Source: Bacteroidota bacterium
Lineage (GTDB): Bacteria > Bacteroidota > Bacteroidia > Bacteroidales > NBLH01
NCBI GenBank assembly: GCA_025361565.1
Contig: JANYKN010000154.1
Span: 62,001 to 126,000 of the forward strand
Length of the DNA: 64,000 bases
Direction of reading: 5' to 3'
Shown: positions 25,668 to 35,067 of the stretch, piece by piece
How the letters are laid out: each line of letters begins with the position of its first letter
Position numbering within the stretch: the first letter of the stretch is position 1
The notes under the pieces: model-generated
The model's input: the letters and a program-made list of their open reading frames with translations, nothing else
Databases searched by the model: none
What the model was told of the DNA's origin: nothing
Position numbers and translations under genes: made by a program

Positions 25668-28600
25668 TTATGATAATTCTGCCGGTACTTTTTCCAATAA
25701 GCTCAGTTTTCGTTCAAAAAGGCTTTCGAGATGCATGGTTTCAAACTGGAACCAAGTGGCACACTCATCTTTGCTGAAAATGCCATTGTTAATTCCATAG
25801 TCGAGGATTCCTTCCAATGTTTCGAAAAGTTGGTTTATGGTTGAAAAACCGCTTTCGGGAATAAAACTTTTTTGATTGCCCATAAATCCCGAATCGTAAT
25901 ATTTCTTAGCCAATTGTGGTGGCAGAAATACTTCCGGACTTAAAACTACAAATCCCAAATCAAATGCACCTTCAATTTTTGCAATGAATTTGAATTTTGA
26001 ATTGGTCAAATCCGAAAATGAAAAATCAACATTTTCGAATTTGGTATTTTCAAAAACACAACCAACTAGTTTTGAAGACGATAAATTAATATTCTTAAAA
26101 TAAGAATGTGAAAAATTAATCCCTGATACATTGGCAAACGAAAAATTATAATCTTCGTCGTTTAACGACATATTGATTCCCTTGAACAATGATTTGGCCC
26201 AAAATGGCGATGAATCGGTAATGGAATAAAAATTCCAGTTTCGAATCATATTAAATAAAGACTCATACTCTAAAATTGTAGAATTGAAGAAAGTTTGTTT
26301 TTTCTCATTGTTGTACAAAACATTACCAACGAGCAATGCCAGCCATTTATCCATATTCACAGCACTTCCCTGTAGTTTTTCATTCTGGATTTCGAATAAT
26401 TCCTTATTAAAAAGTGAAGTATGCGACTTTCCTTTAACCATCAAATATTCAGAGTTTGATTCTACGATTGACCTGGATAAATTGATGATTTTATCAATCT
26501 TGTCCTGGGTAAAAAACCAATTGTCTAAACTTTCCTGCGGATATTCCGGAATATTGGATTGGATTTTAAACTTTTTATACCATTCGTAAAAAATAGAATG
26601 ACTAAATAAATTATTGTGCTTATTGGTTGCCAATGAAGCCATTAACGGAAATAAAAGCTTTCTTTTCTGAATCACTTTTTCATTGGGTTCATCGCTAACA
26701 GATGAGCGTATTAGTCTCAGCATTTCTACCAAAAACTGTATTGTTTGCGCCGAAGGTTGTCCCAGTGATAGTCTAATCCGCGCCTGGTTTACATCAAAAT
26801 CCTCATCAAGCGCATGTTTAATAAATACTTTAAGGTAATATTCTGCAAGTAATATTTCTAAAAAAGACTTGTGTTGAAAATGCAAAACATTGTTGTTTTC
26901 GCCAAAATAGGAATGTGATAAGAATTCAATTTCCAAAACTCCTTTGTTTTTGAACCTTTCAAGGATTTGATCATTGGTTTCAGTGGTCATTTCGCCTTCC
27001 ATCATTCTGCAAATATCCGCTTTTTTAACCTCAAGTTTTTTGGTTGTTTGCCACTCATACATTGAAAGTGCAGCAATAGAATGAAGCAAGTTCCTGAATT
27101 CAAATTCTTTGTTCAAATCCACATGTGCACTGTCTTCGATGTATTTGGCTTCTTTGGTTAATAGGTTGATGAACGAGAGATATACGCCAATTTTACCAAC
27201 TTTGAAAAAATCAATATTATTTATCAGTAACTTAAATATCATGTAAGCGAATATCGGTCTACGCAATTCACTGCGTGAAAGCGTTCCGTTTTGCAGCAAT
27301 TCGTCATAAATATCGATAAATTTTAAGTCAGTAATACTTTCCTGTATTTTTTTTGTTAAGGATGATGCATCCAGTTTTTGAAAATCCGGAAAGTTTATTA
27401 AGCTATCAATCATCCAGTTATTGAACTGAACCTTGGTAAAACCATACAACGAAATAAAGTATTCCACATCGCGACCATAACCATTTTTAATAATGTGCGG
27501 CTGGTGATTTTTTAAATGAGGATATAAGCCACCATCAAATGGTCTGGAGCAAATAATCATCCGGTTTGTCCTGAATTTTGTTTTATTCAATCCCTGGATT
27601 GATTTTACCGATGTAATCACTTTATCTATTGATGATTGGGTCAAATCTCCACTTTCATCAAATGAATCAATTAAAAAGATATAATTTTTGTTACAAAAAT
27701 AGGGATCGTCGAGGCAAATTCCATAATCAGTTTCGAGATAATCAGCAACTACGCCTAGTTTATATTCAGTAATATAATTTTTAAAATTTCTAAGGTTGAA
27801 ATATACAGGAAAACGGCCTTCGCCAGTCTGAAGATATTCCTTTGCGAGTGAGGATGCATAATGTTTTAGGAAAACTGATTTTCCTTTTCCAAAATCACCA
27901 AGGATAAAAAGAATTTTGTTGATATTGTTATTGGGCTGGTAGTTAAAATAATCTTCGATTAACCGTTCAACTGGTTCAAGCTTTAATTCTTCATCTTCAG
28001 ATTTGGCCTCACCCAAATCAATGTCGTCAAGTTCCCTGAACTCTTCAACGGGCATCCAACGGGCAAAAGTAGTTTCGTATTTGAGGTTTTCGTTTTCCTT
28101 AAAACCAATTTTCCCTAACTCTTTCATATCCCACAAAAAGTCAGTTTCTAGCTCGCTTAACCTTAGTTCCGAAATGTCGTTCAGGTGTTCTTCCCAATCT
28201 TCGGCAAATAGTTTTTTAACCTGATAATTAATGTTTTGGTTAAAATGCTTAATATATTGTTCAATTATTTGTTCGTTAATACTAAGTTCCTGAAGAATTT
28301 TTACATAATTATCCTTTACAAATAATACAGCCGGGTGATATTTGGGCTGAAAAACAATCAATATTTCAGATTCACTGCGGTCAAAATTTTTCTTGGCAAG
28401 CACCTTTTCCAAAGCAGCAAATGCATCCTCGACTGTGTGGTCGATTTCAATCTTATCTTTTATTGATTTCAATGAATTTTCGGCTTGAATAAATGCAGCA
28501 GAAAGGTAGGTTGCAGTGCCGTAATCCTCTAATTTTTGTTTAGATAACTTAGCAAAATACGATTCGATTAATGAATTTCCGAACAATCGAATAACCAATC

Positions 28601-28730
28601 CTACAGTACCGGAAGCATTCAATATTGCATTGTGGCCTGTAGATTTAAAATTTGTTTTTAGATAAGAACCTACCTCTTTTATCATATCAGGTAGGGAGGT
28701 TGTCAGTTTTCGAATGATATCGCGGCGCAT
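25668..28730 (-). CDS. NACHT-domain NTPase with pentapeptide repeats (candidate bacterial NLR-type immune protein)
   Basis: 1020 residues. An N-terminal helical region of about 240 residues has no recognised family. A NACHT/STAND NTPase follows: Walker A GDFGKGKS at about 278-285, Walker B FLIDSFDE at about 351-358, and IICSRPF as sensor. A helical NACHT-associated region runs to about 800. Residues about 850-925 carry pentapeptide repeats (FSFANVSGINFSHSYFKNIN, FENVDFSFSDLTNSKF), then a helical tail. NACHT proteins with pentapeptide or other repeat sensors are related to eukaryotic NLRs; several families protect bacteria from phage. Immune function here is inferred from architecture and island context, not shown. 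The promoter is well formed (28773-28803). No adjacent effector gene. Confidence 0.85.
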   Translation of the reverse strand: MRRDIIRKLTTSLPDMIKEVGSYLKTNFKSTGHNAILNASGTVGLVIRLFGNSLIESYFAKLSKQKLEDYGTATYLSAAFIQAENSLKSIKDKIEIDHTVEDAFAALEKVLAKKNFDRSESEILIVFQPKYHPAVLFVKDNYVKILQELSINEQIIEQYIKHFNQNINYQVKKLFAEDWEEHLNDISELRLSELETDFLWDMKELGKIGFKENENLKYETTFARWMPVEEFRELDDIDLGEAKSEDEELKLEPVERLIEDYFNYQPNNNINKILFILGDFGKGKSVFLKHYASSLAKEYLQTGEGRFPVYFNLRNFKNYITEYKLGVVADYLETDYGICLDDPYFCNKNYIFLIDSFDESGDLTQSSIDKVITSVKSIQGLNKTKFRTNRMIICSRPFDGGLYPHLKNHQPHIIKNGYGRDVEYFISLYGFTKVQFNNWMIDSLINFPDFQKLDASSLTKKIQESITDLKFIDIYDELLQNGTLSRSELRRPIFAYMIFKLLINNIDFFKVGKIGVYLSFINLLTKEAKYIEDSAHVDLNKEFEFRNLLHSIAALSMYEWQTTKKLEVKKADICRMMEGEMTTETNDQILERFKNKGVLEIEFLSHSYFGENNNVLHFQHKSFLEILLAEYYLKVFIKHALDEDFDVNQARIRLSLGQPSAQTIQFLVEMLRLIRSSVSDEPNEKVIQKRKLLFPLMASLATNKHNNLFSHSIFYEWYKKFKIQSNIPEYPQESLDNWFFTQDKIDKIINLSRSIVESNSEYLMVKGKSHTSLFNKELFEIQNEKLQGSAVNMDKWLALLVGNVLYNNEKKQTFFNSTILEYESLFNMIRNWNFYSITDSSPFWAKSLFKGINMSLNDEDYNFSFANVSGINFSHSYFKNINLSSSKLVGCVFENTKFENVDFSFSDLTNSKFKFIAKIEGAFDLGFVVLSPEVFLPPQLAKKYYDSGFMGNQKSFIPESGFSTINQLFETLEGILDYGINNGIFSKDECATWFQFETMHLESLFERKLSLLEKVPAELS

Positions 28731-29231
28731 GATATTCTAATTAAAGTTTACTAAAAGTAAAGTTTGTTTATGCAAATATATGTAATCTTTACATAATGTC
28801 AAAATAAATATAAAATTATTTTTAAAAATATACTTTAAAGGTATAATTACAATATATCTCTTTTATGAGATATTTCGGGCATATTGAGCATCGTAATCAG
28901 TTATTAATAGGTTGATAAATCATATAATACTAAAAGGGTATATTAAAAATCAAGATCTGATTTGCAAGAATTAATGCTGAAATAATAGTATTGTATTAAG
29001 TGGGAGTGGAGGGACAATATTAAGAAAACCATATTCCTTCTTCATGTTATTTATTTTATAAGTATTTAGTATTCAATAAATTGTATGACTAATTTTAAAA
29101 ACTTAGTAGCCTAATATACTATATAATATTTAACGTTATAAAGTTTAAACAAACATTTGAAATGTGAATATTATCGATATCAAGTGTTTTCTGATTGAAA
29201 ACAATATATTGAAATATACGATATAAGTATA
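28731..29231. other. 501-base intergenic region upstream of NACHT gene
   Basis: Very AT-rich. On the minus strand a -7 box TATATTTG (28773-28780) and -33 TTTG (28800-28803) are 19 bases apart and would start the NACHT mRNA about 36 bases before its ATG. The rest, to the MscS stop, holds no gene or RNA that I can see. Confidence 0.5.
28773..28803 (-). promoter_or_regulatory. Promoter of NACHT gene
   Basis: TTTG, 19-bp spacer, TATATTTG on the minus strand; a perfect -33/-7 match for the Bacteroidota primary sigma factor. Confidence 0.65.
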
Positions 29232-30299
29232 TTATGAAATAATATGAATATCTCGTTGAGGAAATGGAATTTGTATATTATTCTCCATGAATTTTTGATT
29301 GAGTTCAAATCTCAAATCACTTTTAATAATTTCATTTTGAAGGCTGTATGAAGTCCAGAAAGCAAGCTCAAAAACCAGTGAAGAATCGCCAAAATCCCTA
29401 AAAAATACACTTGGTTGAGGTTCATCCAGAATTAGACTGTGAGCAGCAGCAATTTCCATGAGAATATTTTTCACCAGATTTATATCGGAACCATAAGCAA
29501 CTCCTATTTTAATGAAAAACCGAGTTTTTGTATCATTATAACTCCAGTTTACCACTTTTTCGGAGATAAACTTTGAATTGGGAACAATCATTTCAATATT
29601 GTCGCGAGTAAGAATGCGAGATGTGCGCATACCAATATCTTTTACTGTTCCCACAACTCCATCAACTTCAACAACATCATTAATTTTTAGATTTTGTTCG
29701 AACAACAGAAAAAAACCAGAAATGACATCGTTAAAAATATTTTGCATTCCAATACCAACACCAACCAACAAGGCCGCAGAACCGGCCATTAGAAAAGTCA
29801 GGTTAAGCCCAATTGCATTCATGGCCACAGTAGCAGTCAAAATCCAGAGTATGTACTTAACAAGCTTAAAAACATTCAGGCTGGCAAAATGAGTTGACTC
29901 ATTTTGGTTAAAATATCCGGAAAAAAAAGATTTCAGAGAGATACTAACTGTGGAGGTTATTAAAAATAAAATGACAATAAATAGAATACGGGCTGGTGAA
30001 ACAATGATATTATCTGATTGAATGATCGTTGTTGACATATAATCCGTCATTCGGATATCCATAATTTCTAGAATTGAAACAGCCAGAGCAACAAACAATA
30101 AAAAAATAGAAATCCGTGATATATTTTTAATAATCAATTGCCATCTGGGATATTTTTTTGAGAGATTATTTTTTATTCTTCGAATAATAAATAAAGCGAT
30201 GAATGAAATAAGTATTAATGAAATAATGAGAATTAATCCACCTACATTTAATATAACATTCTGATTATTAATAATGTGAATATTTAAAAAGTTATTCAT
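29232..30299 (-). CDS. MscS-family mechanosensitive channel
   Basis: 355 residues. Three or four TM helices in the N-terminal 160 residues (LILIISLILISFIALFII, ISRISIFLLFVALAVSIL, ILFIVILFLITSTVSI) precede the Gly/Ala-rich pore helix LMAGSAALLVGVGIGMQNIF. The MscS beta domain follows (GFFLLFEQNLKINDVVEVDGVVGTV, IVPNSKFISEKVVNWS) and then a C-terminal alpha/beta domain. It opens at the inner membrane under hypo-osmotic tension. It is 110 bases downstream of cdaA on the same strand; c-di-AMP controls osmolyte balance in many bacteria, so a shared osmotic role is plausible. Confidence 0.92.
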   Translation of the reverse strand: MNNFLNIHIINNQNVILNVGGLILIISLILISFIALFIIRRIKNNLSKKYPRWQLIIKNISRISIFLLFVALAVSILEIMDIRMTDYMSTTIIQSDNIIVSPARILFIVILFLITSTVSISLKSFFSGYFNQNESTHFASLNVFKLVKYILWILTATVAMNAIGLNLTFLMAGSAALLVGVGIGMQNIFNDVISGFFLLFEQNLKINDVVEVDGVVGTVKDIGMRTSRILTRDNIEMIVPNSKFISEKVVNWSYNDTKTRFFIKIGVAYGSDINLVKNILMEIAAAHSLILDEPQPSVFFRDFGDSSLVFELAFWTSYSLQNEIIKSDLRFELNQKFMENNIQIPFPQRDIHIIS

Positions 30300-30409
30300 A
30301 CTTAATATTTAGATGAATAGTTATTAGTTAAAAAAATTTATATTTGAATATTTTAGATTGCAGCATATAGCAGTTTTGCAATTCGAATTTAAGGATTTTA
30401 CAAAATTAA

Positions 30410-31255
30410 TTAATTCTTGAAAGGGTTTAAATCTATATTGATAAAAGGGTTTTCATCTTTTTCGATTCCAATCTTGTACTTTTCAATGTAGTCCTTTTCC
30501 AGCGTTCTAAGCAATTGCTTTACTGAAATATTCGGATAGAATTTACTGTTTTTAAAATAGGAGATACTTCCGGTTTCTTCAGAAATAACGATAGCCAAAG
30601 CATTGGTAGCTTCAGAAATTCCAAGGGCAGACCTGTGCCTTAAACCATAATTCTGAGGCAGGTCTTTATCTTCAGAAACTGGTAAAATGCAACTTGCAGC
30701 TACAATTTTATCACATACAATTATGATTGCCCCATCGTGTAAAGGACTGTTTTTAAAAAAAATACTTTCAATTAAATCGCTCGAAGTTTCGGCCAAAAGC
30801 TTAACGCCTGAATTGGTATAACTGCTAAGCTTGCTTCCTCCTGAAACAACAATGGTACCGCCAGTTTTAGTTTTTGCCATATTTATGCAAGCTTTGGTTA
30901 TTTCCTGCACTTGTACCAGTGGCGGTCTTTCAATAAACCTCGAAAATAGGTTTTCAATCGAGAAATTGAAATCTGCCAGGTATTCCGAATAAAGGAGCAA
31001 GAAAAAACGCCTTATTTCCTGTTGAAATACTATAACAATTGCTAGCACACCCACACCAATAAACTGACCAAGAATAGTGCTCAACAATTGCATATTGATA
31101 GCCCTAACAATCAGCCAGATGAGATATATGATGGCAATCACAAAAAAGATATTGATGGCCACTGTTCCCCTTATCAGCATATAAAGCTTATAAAAAATAT
31201 AAGCGACCAAAAAAATATCGATCATGTCGATAATACCAAAATCAAGAAATTCCAT
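30410..31255 (-). CDS. cdaA: Diadenylate cyclase CdaA (c-di-AMP synthase)
   Basis: 281 residues. Three N-terminal TM helices (residues about 5-80) anchor a DAC domain that makes c-di-AMP from two ATP. Hallmark residues are present: SPLHDGAIII with the DGA metal-binding motif, and GLRHRSALGIS with the RHR motif. There is no CdaR/YbbR regulator gene adjacent, unlike in Firmicutes. It lies 90 bases downstream of folP in the same direction, the order commonly seen in Bacteroidota. Full family length; ATG at 31255. Confidence 0.94.
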   Translation of the reverse strand: MEFLDFGIIDMIDIFLVAYIFYKLYMLIRGTVAINIFFVIAIIYLIWLIVRAINMQLLSTILGQFIGVGVLAIVIVFQQEIRRFFLLLYSEYLADFNFSIENLFSRFIERPPLVQVQEITKACINMAKTKTGGTIVVSGGSKLSSYTNSGVKLLAETSSDLIESIFFKNSPLHDGAIIIVCDKIVAASCILPVSEDKDLPQNYGLRHRSALGISEATNALAIVISEETGSISYFKNSKFYPNISVKQLLRTLEKDYIEKYKIGIEKDENPFINIDLNPFKN

Positions 31256-31345
31256 TATTTATGTTTATAAGGCAAATTTAATCAAAAAAGTGAGATTTTG
31301 CATGGAACTTAAGTTTGCAGCAGTGAATTGATTAATCAACAATAT

Positions 31346-32209
31346 TTATTCAAATTCCCTGGTTTTCCAAAACAGATCAATCGCCTGATTAGCCTCAGCT
31401 ACGTCGTGTACACGCAAAATATCTGCACCTTTTTGAAGTGCCAATGTGTTTAAAACAGTTGTTCCATTTAAAGCTTCATCTGGTGTAGAATTCAAAAATT
31501 TATAAATCATTGATTTTCTTGAAAATCCAGCTAGTATTGGCAATTCAAATATTCTAAAATCCTGCAACCGTGCTAAAATTCCATAATTGTGATCAATTGT
31601 TTTCCCAAAACCAAAGCCGGGATCTAAAATTACATCATGGATTCCAAATTTCCTTAAAGCTTCTAATTTTAAAGAAAAATAGTGGATAATTTCTTCAATA
31701 ATATTTTCATATACCGGATTGCTTTGCATATTTTGCGGGGTTCCTTTCATATGCATCAAAACATAAGGAACGTTTATTTTTGCAATGGTGCTAATCATAT
31801 TTTTATCCATAGAACCGCCCGAAATATCATTGATGATCGAAACCCCGTAATTCTGCACAGCAATTTGAGCTATCTCAGAGCGGAAAGTATCAATAGAAAT
31901 GAGCGTTGAACCGGATTTTTTAAGAACAATTTCAAGTGCAGGTTCCAATCTTTCCAATTCTTCTTTCTGCGAAATATTTTTAGCGCCGGGCCTTGAAGAG
32001 TAAGCTCCTATATCAATAATTACGGCACCCTGACTGATCATTTCATCAATCTTGGCCTCCACTTTTTCAATATTTGAATATTTGCCACCATCGAAAAATG
32101 AATCGGGGCTTAAATTTAGAATTCCCATGACCAGTGGTTTTTCCAAATTCAATAATTTGCCATTGCAATTAATCGATTTTTTCTTTTGAAATACTTCAGG
32201 TTTCATCAT
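31346..32209 (-). CDS. folP: Dihydropteroate synthase
   Basis: 287 residues; condenses p-aminobenzoate with 6-hydroxymethyl-7,8-dihydropterin pyrophosphate in folate synthesis. TIM-barrel signatures: MGILNLSPDSFFDGG, DIGAYSSRPGA, INDISGGS, LMHMKGTPQNMQ, DPGFGFGKT and GFSRKSM. All catalytic blocks are intact. Two ATGs at 32209 and 32206 are equivalent. A perfect -7 box (TACTTTTG on minus, 32227-32234) gives a leader of only about 11-15 bases. Divergent from the DUF1599 gene. Confidence 0.96.
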   Translation of the reverse strand: MMKPEVFQKKKSINCNGKLLNLEKPLVMGILNLSPDSFFDGGKYSNIEKVEAKIDEMISQGAVIIDIGAYSSRPGAKNISQKEELERLEPALEIVLKKSGSTLISIDTFRSEIAQIAVQNYGVSIINDISGGSMDKNMISTIAKINVPYVLMHMKGTPQNMQSNPVYENIIEEIIHYFSLKLEALRKFGIHDVILDPGFGFGKTIDHNYGILARLQDFRIFELPILAGFSRKSMIYKFLNSTPDEALNGTTVLNTLALQKGADILRVHDVAEANQAIDLFWKTREFE

Positions 32210-32226
32210 GTTTCAAAGCTTTTTGG

Positions 32227-32234
32227 CAAAAGTA
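32227..32234 (-). promoter_or_regulatory. -7 box of folP promoter
   Basis: TACTTTTG on the minus strand, exact TAnnTTTG match, 18 bases before the folP ATG. Confidence 0.6.
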
Positions 32235-32383
32235 AAACTTTTTTAATAGGATATTATTTGGAAATTCATACTTTTATCGAGTAAATAGAATTATAAAAAA
32301 TCTTTGATATCTGAATAAAAATATTGAATATCAAATTGATATGGATATCAAAAAGAATTAAATTCAGAAATTTGTATTTAAAA

Positions 32384-32923
32384 ATGAACAATACCAATTC
32401 GCAATTTGAACAGATTATTGCATTATGCAGAGATATATTTGTTAAAAAAATGGACGATTATGGAGCCGCATGGAGAGTATTAAGACCCATTTCGCTTACC
32501 GACCAGATTTTTATTAAAGCTCAAAGAATCAGAAGTTTGGAGATAAAAAAAGAACGCAAAGTAAATGAAGATACCAAAAGTGAATATATTGGCATAGTCA
32601 ATTATGCTATCATGGCGCTCATTCAACTTGAATTGGGTTTTTCAAACCAAATTGCCGAAGAGAAGGAAGCTATTCTTGGTCGCTATGACTTTTACGCAAC
32701 AGAAGCCCTTGAATTGATGAAAAAGAAAAATCACGATTACGATGAAGCTTGGCGGAGTATGCGTCTTAGTTCTTATACCGATTTAATTTTAATGAAACTC
32801 TACAGAACCAAACAGATTGAGGATAATTTGGGCAAAACCACCGTATCGGAAGGGATTGATGCCAATTATTATGATATGATAAATTACAGCGTTTTTGCAT
32901 TGATTAAACTTCAGTTTAACTAA
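32384..32923 (+). CDS. DUF1599 family protein (duplicated domain)
   Basis: 179 residues from ATG 32384 (upstream frame begins only with TTG). Two copies of the DUF1599 unit are visible: KKMDDYGAAWRVLRPISLTDQIFIKAQRIRSLE and KKNHDYDEAWRSMRLSSYTDLILMKLYRTKQIE are each split by a similar helical region ending NYAIMALIQLEL or NYSVFALIKLQF. Conserved Asp/Trp/Arg residues suggest a nucleotide-binding all-alpha fold, but no activity is established. It precedes the DoxX-type gene and tpiA in one transcription direction, a common Bacteroidota order. Confidence 0.88.
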   Translation: MNNTNSQFEQIIALCRDIFVKKMDDYGAAWRVLRPISLTDQIFIKAQRIRSLEIKKERKVNEDTKSEYIGIVNYAIMALIQLELGFSNQIAEEKEAILGRYDFYATEALELMKKKNHDYDEAWRSMRLSSYTDLILMKLYRTKQIEDNLGKTTVSEGIDANYYDMINYSVFALIKLQFN

Positions 32924-32962
32924 AAATATAAATAAACTTATTTTGATTAAAACTTGCTAATT

Positions 32963-34126
32963 ATGAAGGTATTAAAAGTGATTTCACGAATTGTTTTAGG
33001 TTTGGTATTTACCTTTTCAGGATTTGTAAAAGCAATAGATCCAATGGGTTCCCAGTACAAATTTACCGATTATTTTACCGAAGCATTTGGTATGCCTTCC
33101 CTGGCTGCTATCTCTTTGCCGCTGGCTATTATTTTAATTAGTATGGAGTTTATAGTAGGAATTTGTTTGATTTTTAATGTTAAACCACGTTTATCATCAT
33201 TAGATGCATTGCTTTTCATGATCATATTTACACCTTTAACTTTTTATCTTGCAATTGCTAATCCAGTGCAAGACTGTGGCTGTTTTGGCGATGCATTGGT
33301 ATTATCGAATTGGGCCACTTTTTATAAAAATGTAATACTTTTACTACTTGCCATCTTTCTTTTTGTTAAATCAAAGGGCAAATTTACCACCTATAAAAGA
33401 TTTTTAGATTGGATTATTGCAGGTATTGCTCTCACAGCAATTGTTTTATTTCAGCTTTACAGTCTGAACCACTTGCCCATTATAGATTTCAGACCATATA
33501 AAGTAGGTACCTATATACCAGATAAAATGAAGATGCCAGCCGGAGCAAAACCTGATTCATTCGCTATTTTCTACACCATGAAAAACATCAAAACCGGCGA
33601 AACCATGAAAATTGACGATTACGCCTATCTCAAAAAAGAAATATGGAAAGATACGCTTTGGCAGATTACCGAAACCAGTGATCCTGTGTTGGTTGAAAGA
33701 GGCTATAAGCCACCAATATATAATTTCAATGCATATGAGTTCAATGAAGTTCCGCTGCCCAATAATCCTGATGTGATGCAAAAGTTACTTCAGCAAAAAG
33801 GATTTAGTTTTTTTATAATAGCATATGATTTGAGAAAAGCTGACCCTCAAGGATTTAAAAACATGAAGGAATTAATGAATTATGCATATCCAAAAAATAT
33901 CCATACTTCCATTTTTACAGGAACTACTTCATATATTACCGAATATCGAACCACAATACCATTTGCGGCCAGGTATTATAATTCTGATCCTACTACGTTA
34001 AAAACTATTATCAGATCAAATCCAGGTCTTTTATTGTTAAAAGAAGGAAAAATCATTGGGAAATGGCATTATAACGATATTCCAAGTATTGATGAATTTA
34101 ACAAATTAATGCAAAAAAATAATTAA
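32963..34126 (+). CDS. BT_3928-type DoxX/MauE-like membrane protein with periplasmic domain
   Basis: 387 residues from ATG 32963. The first ~150 residues have four TM helices of the DoxX/MauE fold (RIVLGLVFTFSGFVKAIDP, with QDCGCFGDAL carrying a Cys pair). A further TM helix (IIAGIALTAIVLFQLYSL) leads to a C-terminal domain with a thioredoxin-like pattern (FSFFIIAYDL, FAARYYNSDPTTLKTIIRSNPGLLLLKEGKIIG) that lacks a CxxC. MauE relatives move reducing equivalents across the membrane. The role of this family is not established. It is 40 bases before tpiA. Confidence 0.85.
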   Translation: MKVLKVISRIVLGLVFTFSGFVKAIDPMGSQYKFTDYFTEAFGMPSLAAISLPLAIILISMEFIVGICLIFNVKPRLSSLDALLFMIIFTPLTFYLAIANPVQDCGCFGDALVLSNWATFYKNVILLLLAIFLFVKSKGKFTTYKRFLDWIIAGIALTAIVLFQLYSLNHLPIIDFRPYKVGTYIPDKMKMPAGAKPDSFAIFYTMKNIKTGETMKIDDYAYLKKEIWKDTLWQITETSDPVLVERGYKPPIYNFNAYEFNEVPLPNNPDVMQKLLQQKGFSFFIIAYDLRKADPQGFKNMKELMNYAYPKNIHTSIFTGTTSYITEYRTTIPFAARYYNSDPTTLKTIIRSNPGLLLLKEGKIIGKWHYNDIPSIDEFNKLMQKNN

Positions 34127-34166
34127 TAACTGAACAAAGATTTTTTACCAATTTAAAGATTAAACT

Positions 34167-34928
34167 ATGAGAAAAAACATTGTTGCCGGAAACTGGAAAA
34201 TGAATACCGATTTGCAGGAAGGCTTAAAACTTGCAAAAGAAATTAATGCACTGGTTGCCAAAGGATTAAATGATTCAAATACAGGAGTAGTAATTGCGCC
34301 ACCGTATACCCATTTAGCTACAATAAACGAGCATATTGACAGGGAGAAAATCTGTCTGGCTGCGCAAAATTGTGCAGCTGAAGCAAAGGGAGCGTATACT
34401 GGCGAGGTTTCTGTTCAAATGTTAAAAGCAGTAGGAGTAAGGGCTGTAATTTTAGGCCATTCGGAACGTAGGGCATATTATGGCGAAACAAGTGAAATTT
34501 TACTAAAAAAAGTAAAATTGGTTATAGAAAACGGCCTAAAACCTATTTTTTGCTGTGGCGAAGTATTGGCAGAGCGCGAATCTAACATTCATTTCAATGT
34601 GGTTAAAGAACAAATTGAAAGCGTTCTGTTCACTTTAAGTGCCGAAGATTACAAAAGAGTTATTATTGCCTATGAGCCTGTTTGGGCTATTGGAACCGGA
34701 AAAACCGCAAGCGCGGAACAAGCCCAGGAAATGCATGCTTTTATACGTCAATTGATTGTGGGCAAATTTGGAGCGGAAGCTGCAAACAATACAACCATTT
34801 TATATGGAGGAAGCTGCAAAGCATCCAACGCAAAAGAAATATTTTCAAAACCTGATGTGGATGGCGGTTTAATTGGTGGGGCATCATTGGTTGCCGAAGA
34901 ATTTTTAGGTATTGTTAATGCTTTTTAA
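34167..34928 (+). CDS. tpiA: Triosephosphate isomerase
   Basis: 253 residues; interconverts dihydroxyacetone phosphate and glyceraldehyde 3-phosphate in glycolysis. Active-site blocks: AGNWKMN (Asn, Lys), ILGHSERR (His), [16 protein letters not shown] (Glu and mobile loop 6) and YGGSCKASN / GLIGGASL (phosphate binding). Last gene of the DUF1599-DoxX-tpiA run, closed by a terminator. Confidence 0.98.
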   Translation: MRKNIVAGNWKMNTDLQEGLKLAKEINALVAKGLNDSNTGVVIAPPYTHLATINEHIDREKICLAAQNCAAEAKGAYTGEVSVQMLKAVGVRAVILGHSERRAYYGETSEILLKKVKLVIENGLKPIFCCGEVLAERESNIHFNVVKEQIESVLFTLSAEDYKRVIIAYEPVWAIGTGKTASAEQAQEMHAFIRQLIVGKFGAEAANNTTILYGGSCKASNAKEIFSKPDVDGGLIGGASLVAEEFLGIVNAF

Positions 34929-34955
34929 ACAATAAATAATTGTAAGAAATATATG

Positions 34956-34984
34956 AAGGAACTTTTTATAAGGTTCCTTTTTTA
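34956..34984 (+). terminator. Intrinsic terminator of tpiA
   Basis: AAGGAAC (34956-34962) pairs with GTTCCTT (34973-34979), T6 tail. Confidence 0.8.
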
Positions 34985-35067
34985 TTTGATTAATTCATTC
35001 CTCAAATTGATGATATTCAAAAATTTACAAAAACTGTTCATTTAAAAGATACATTATTATAAATCAA

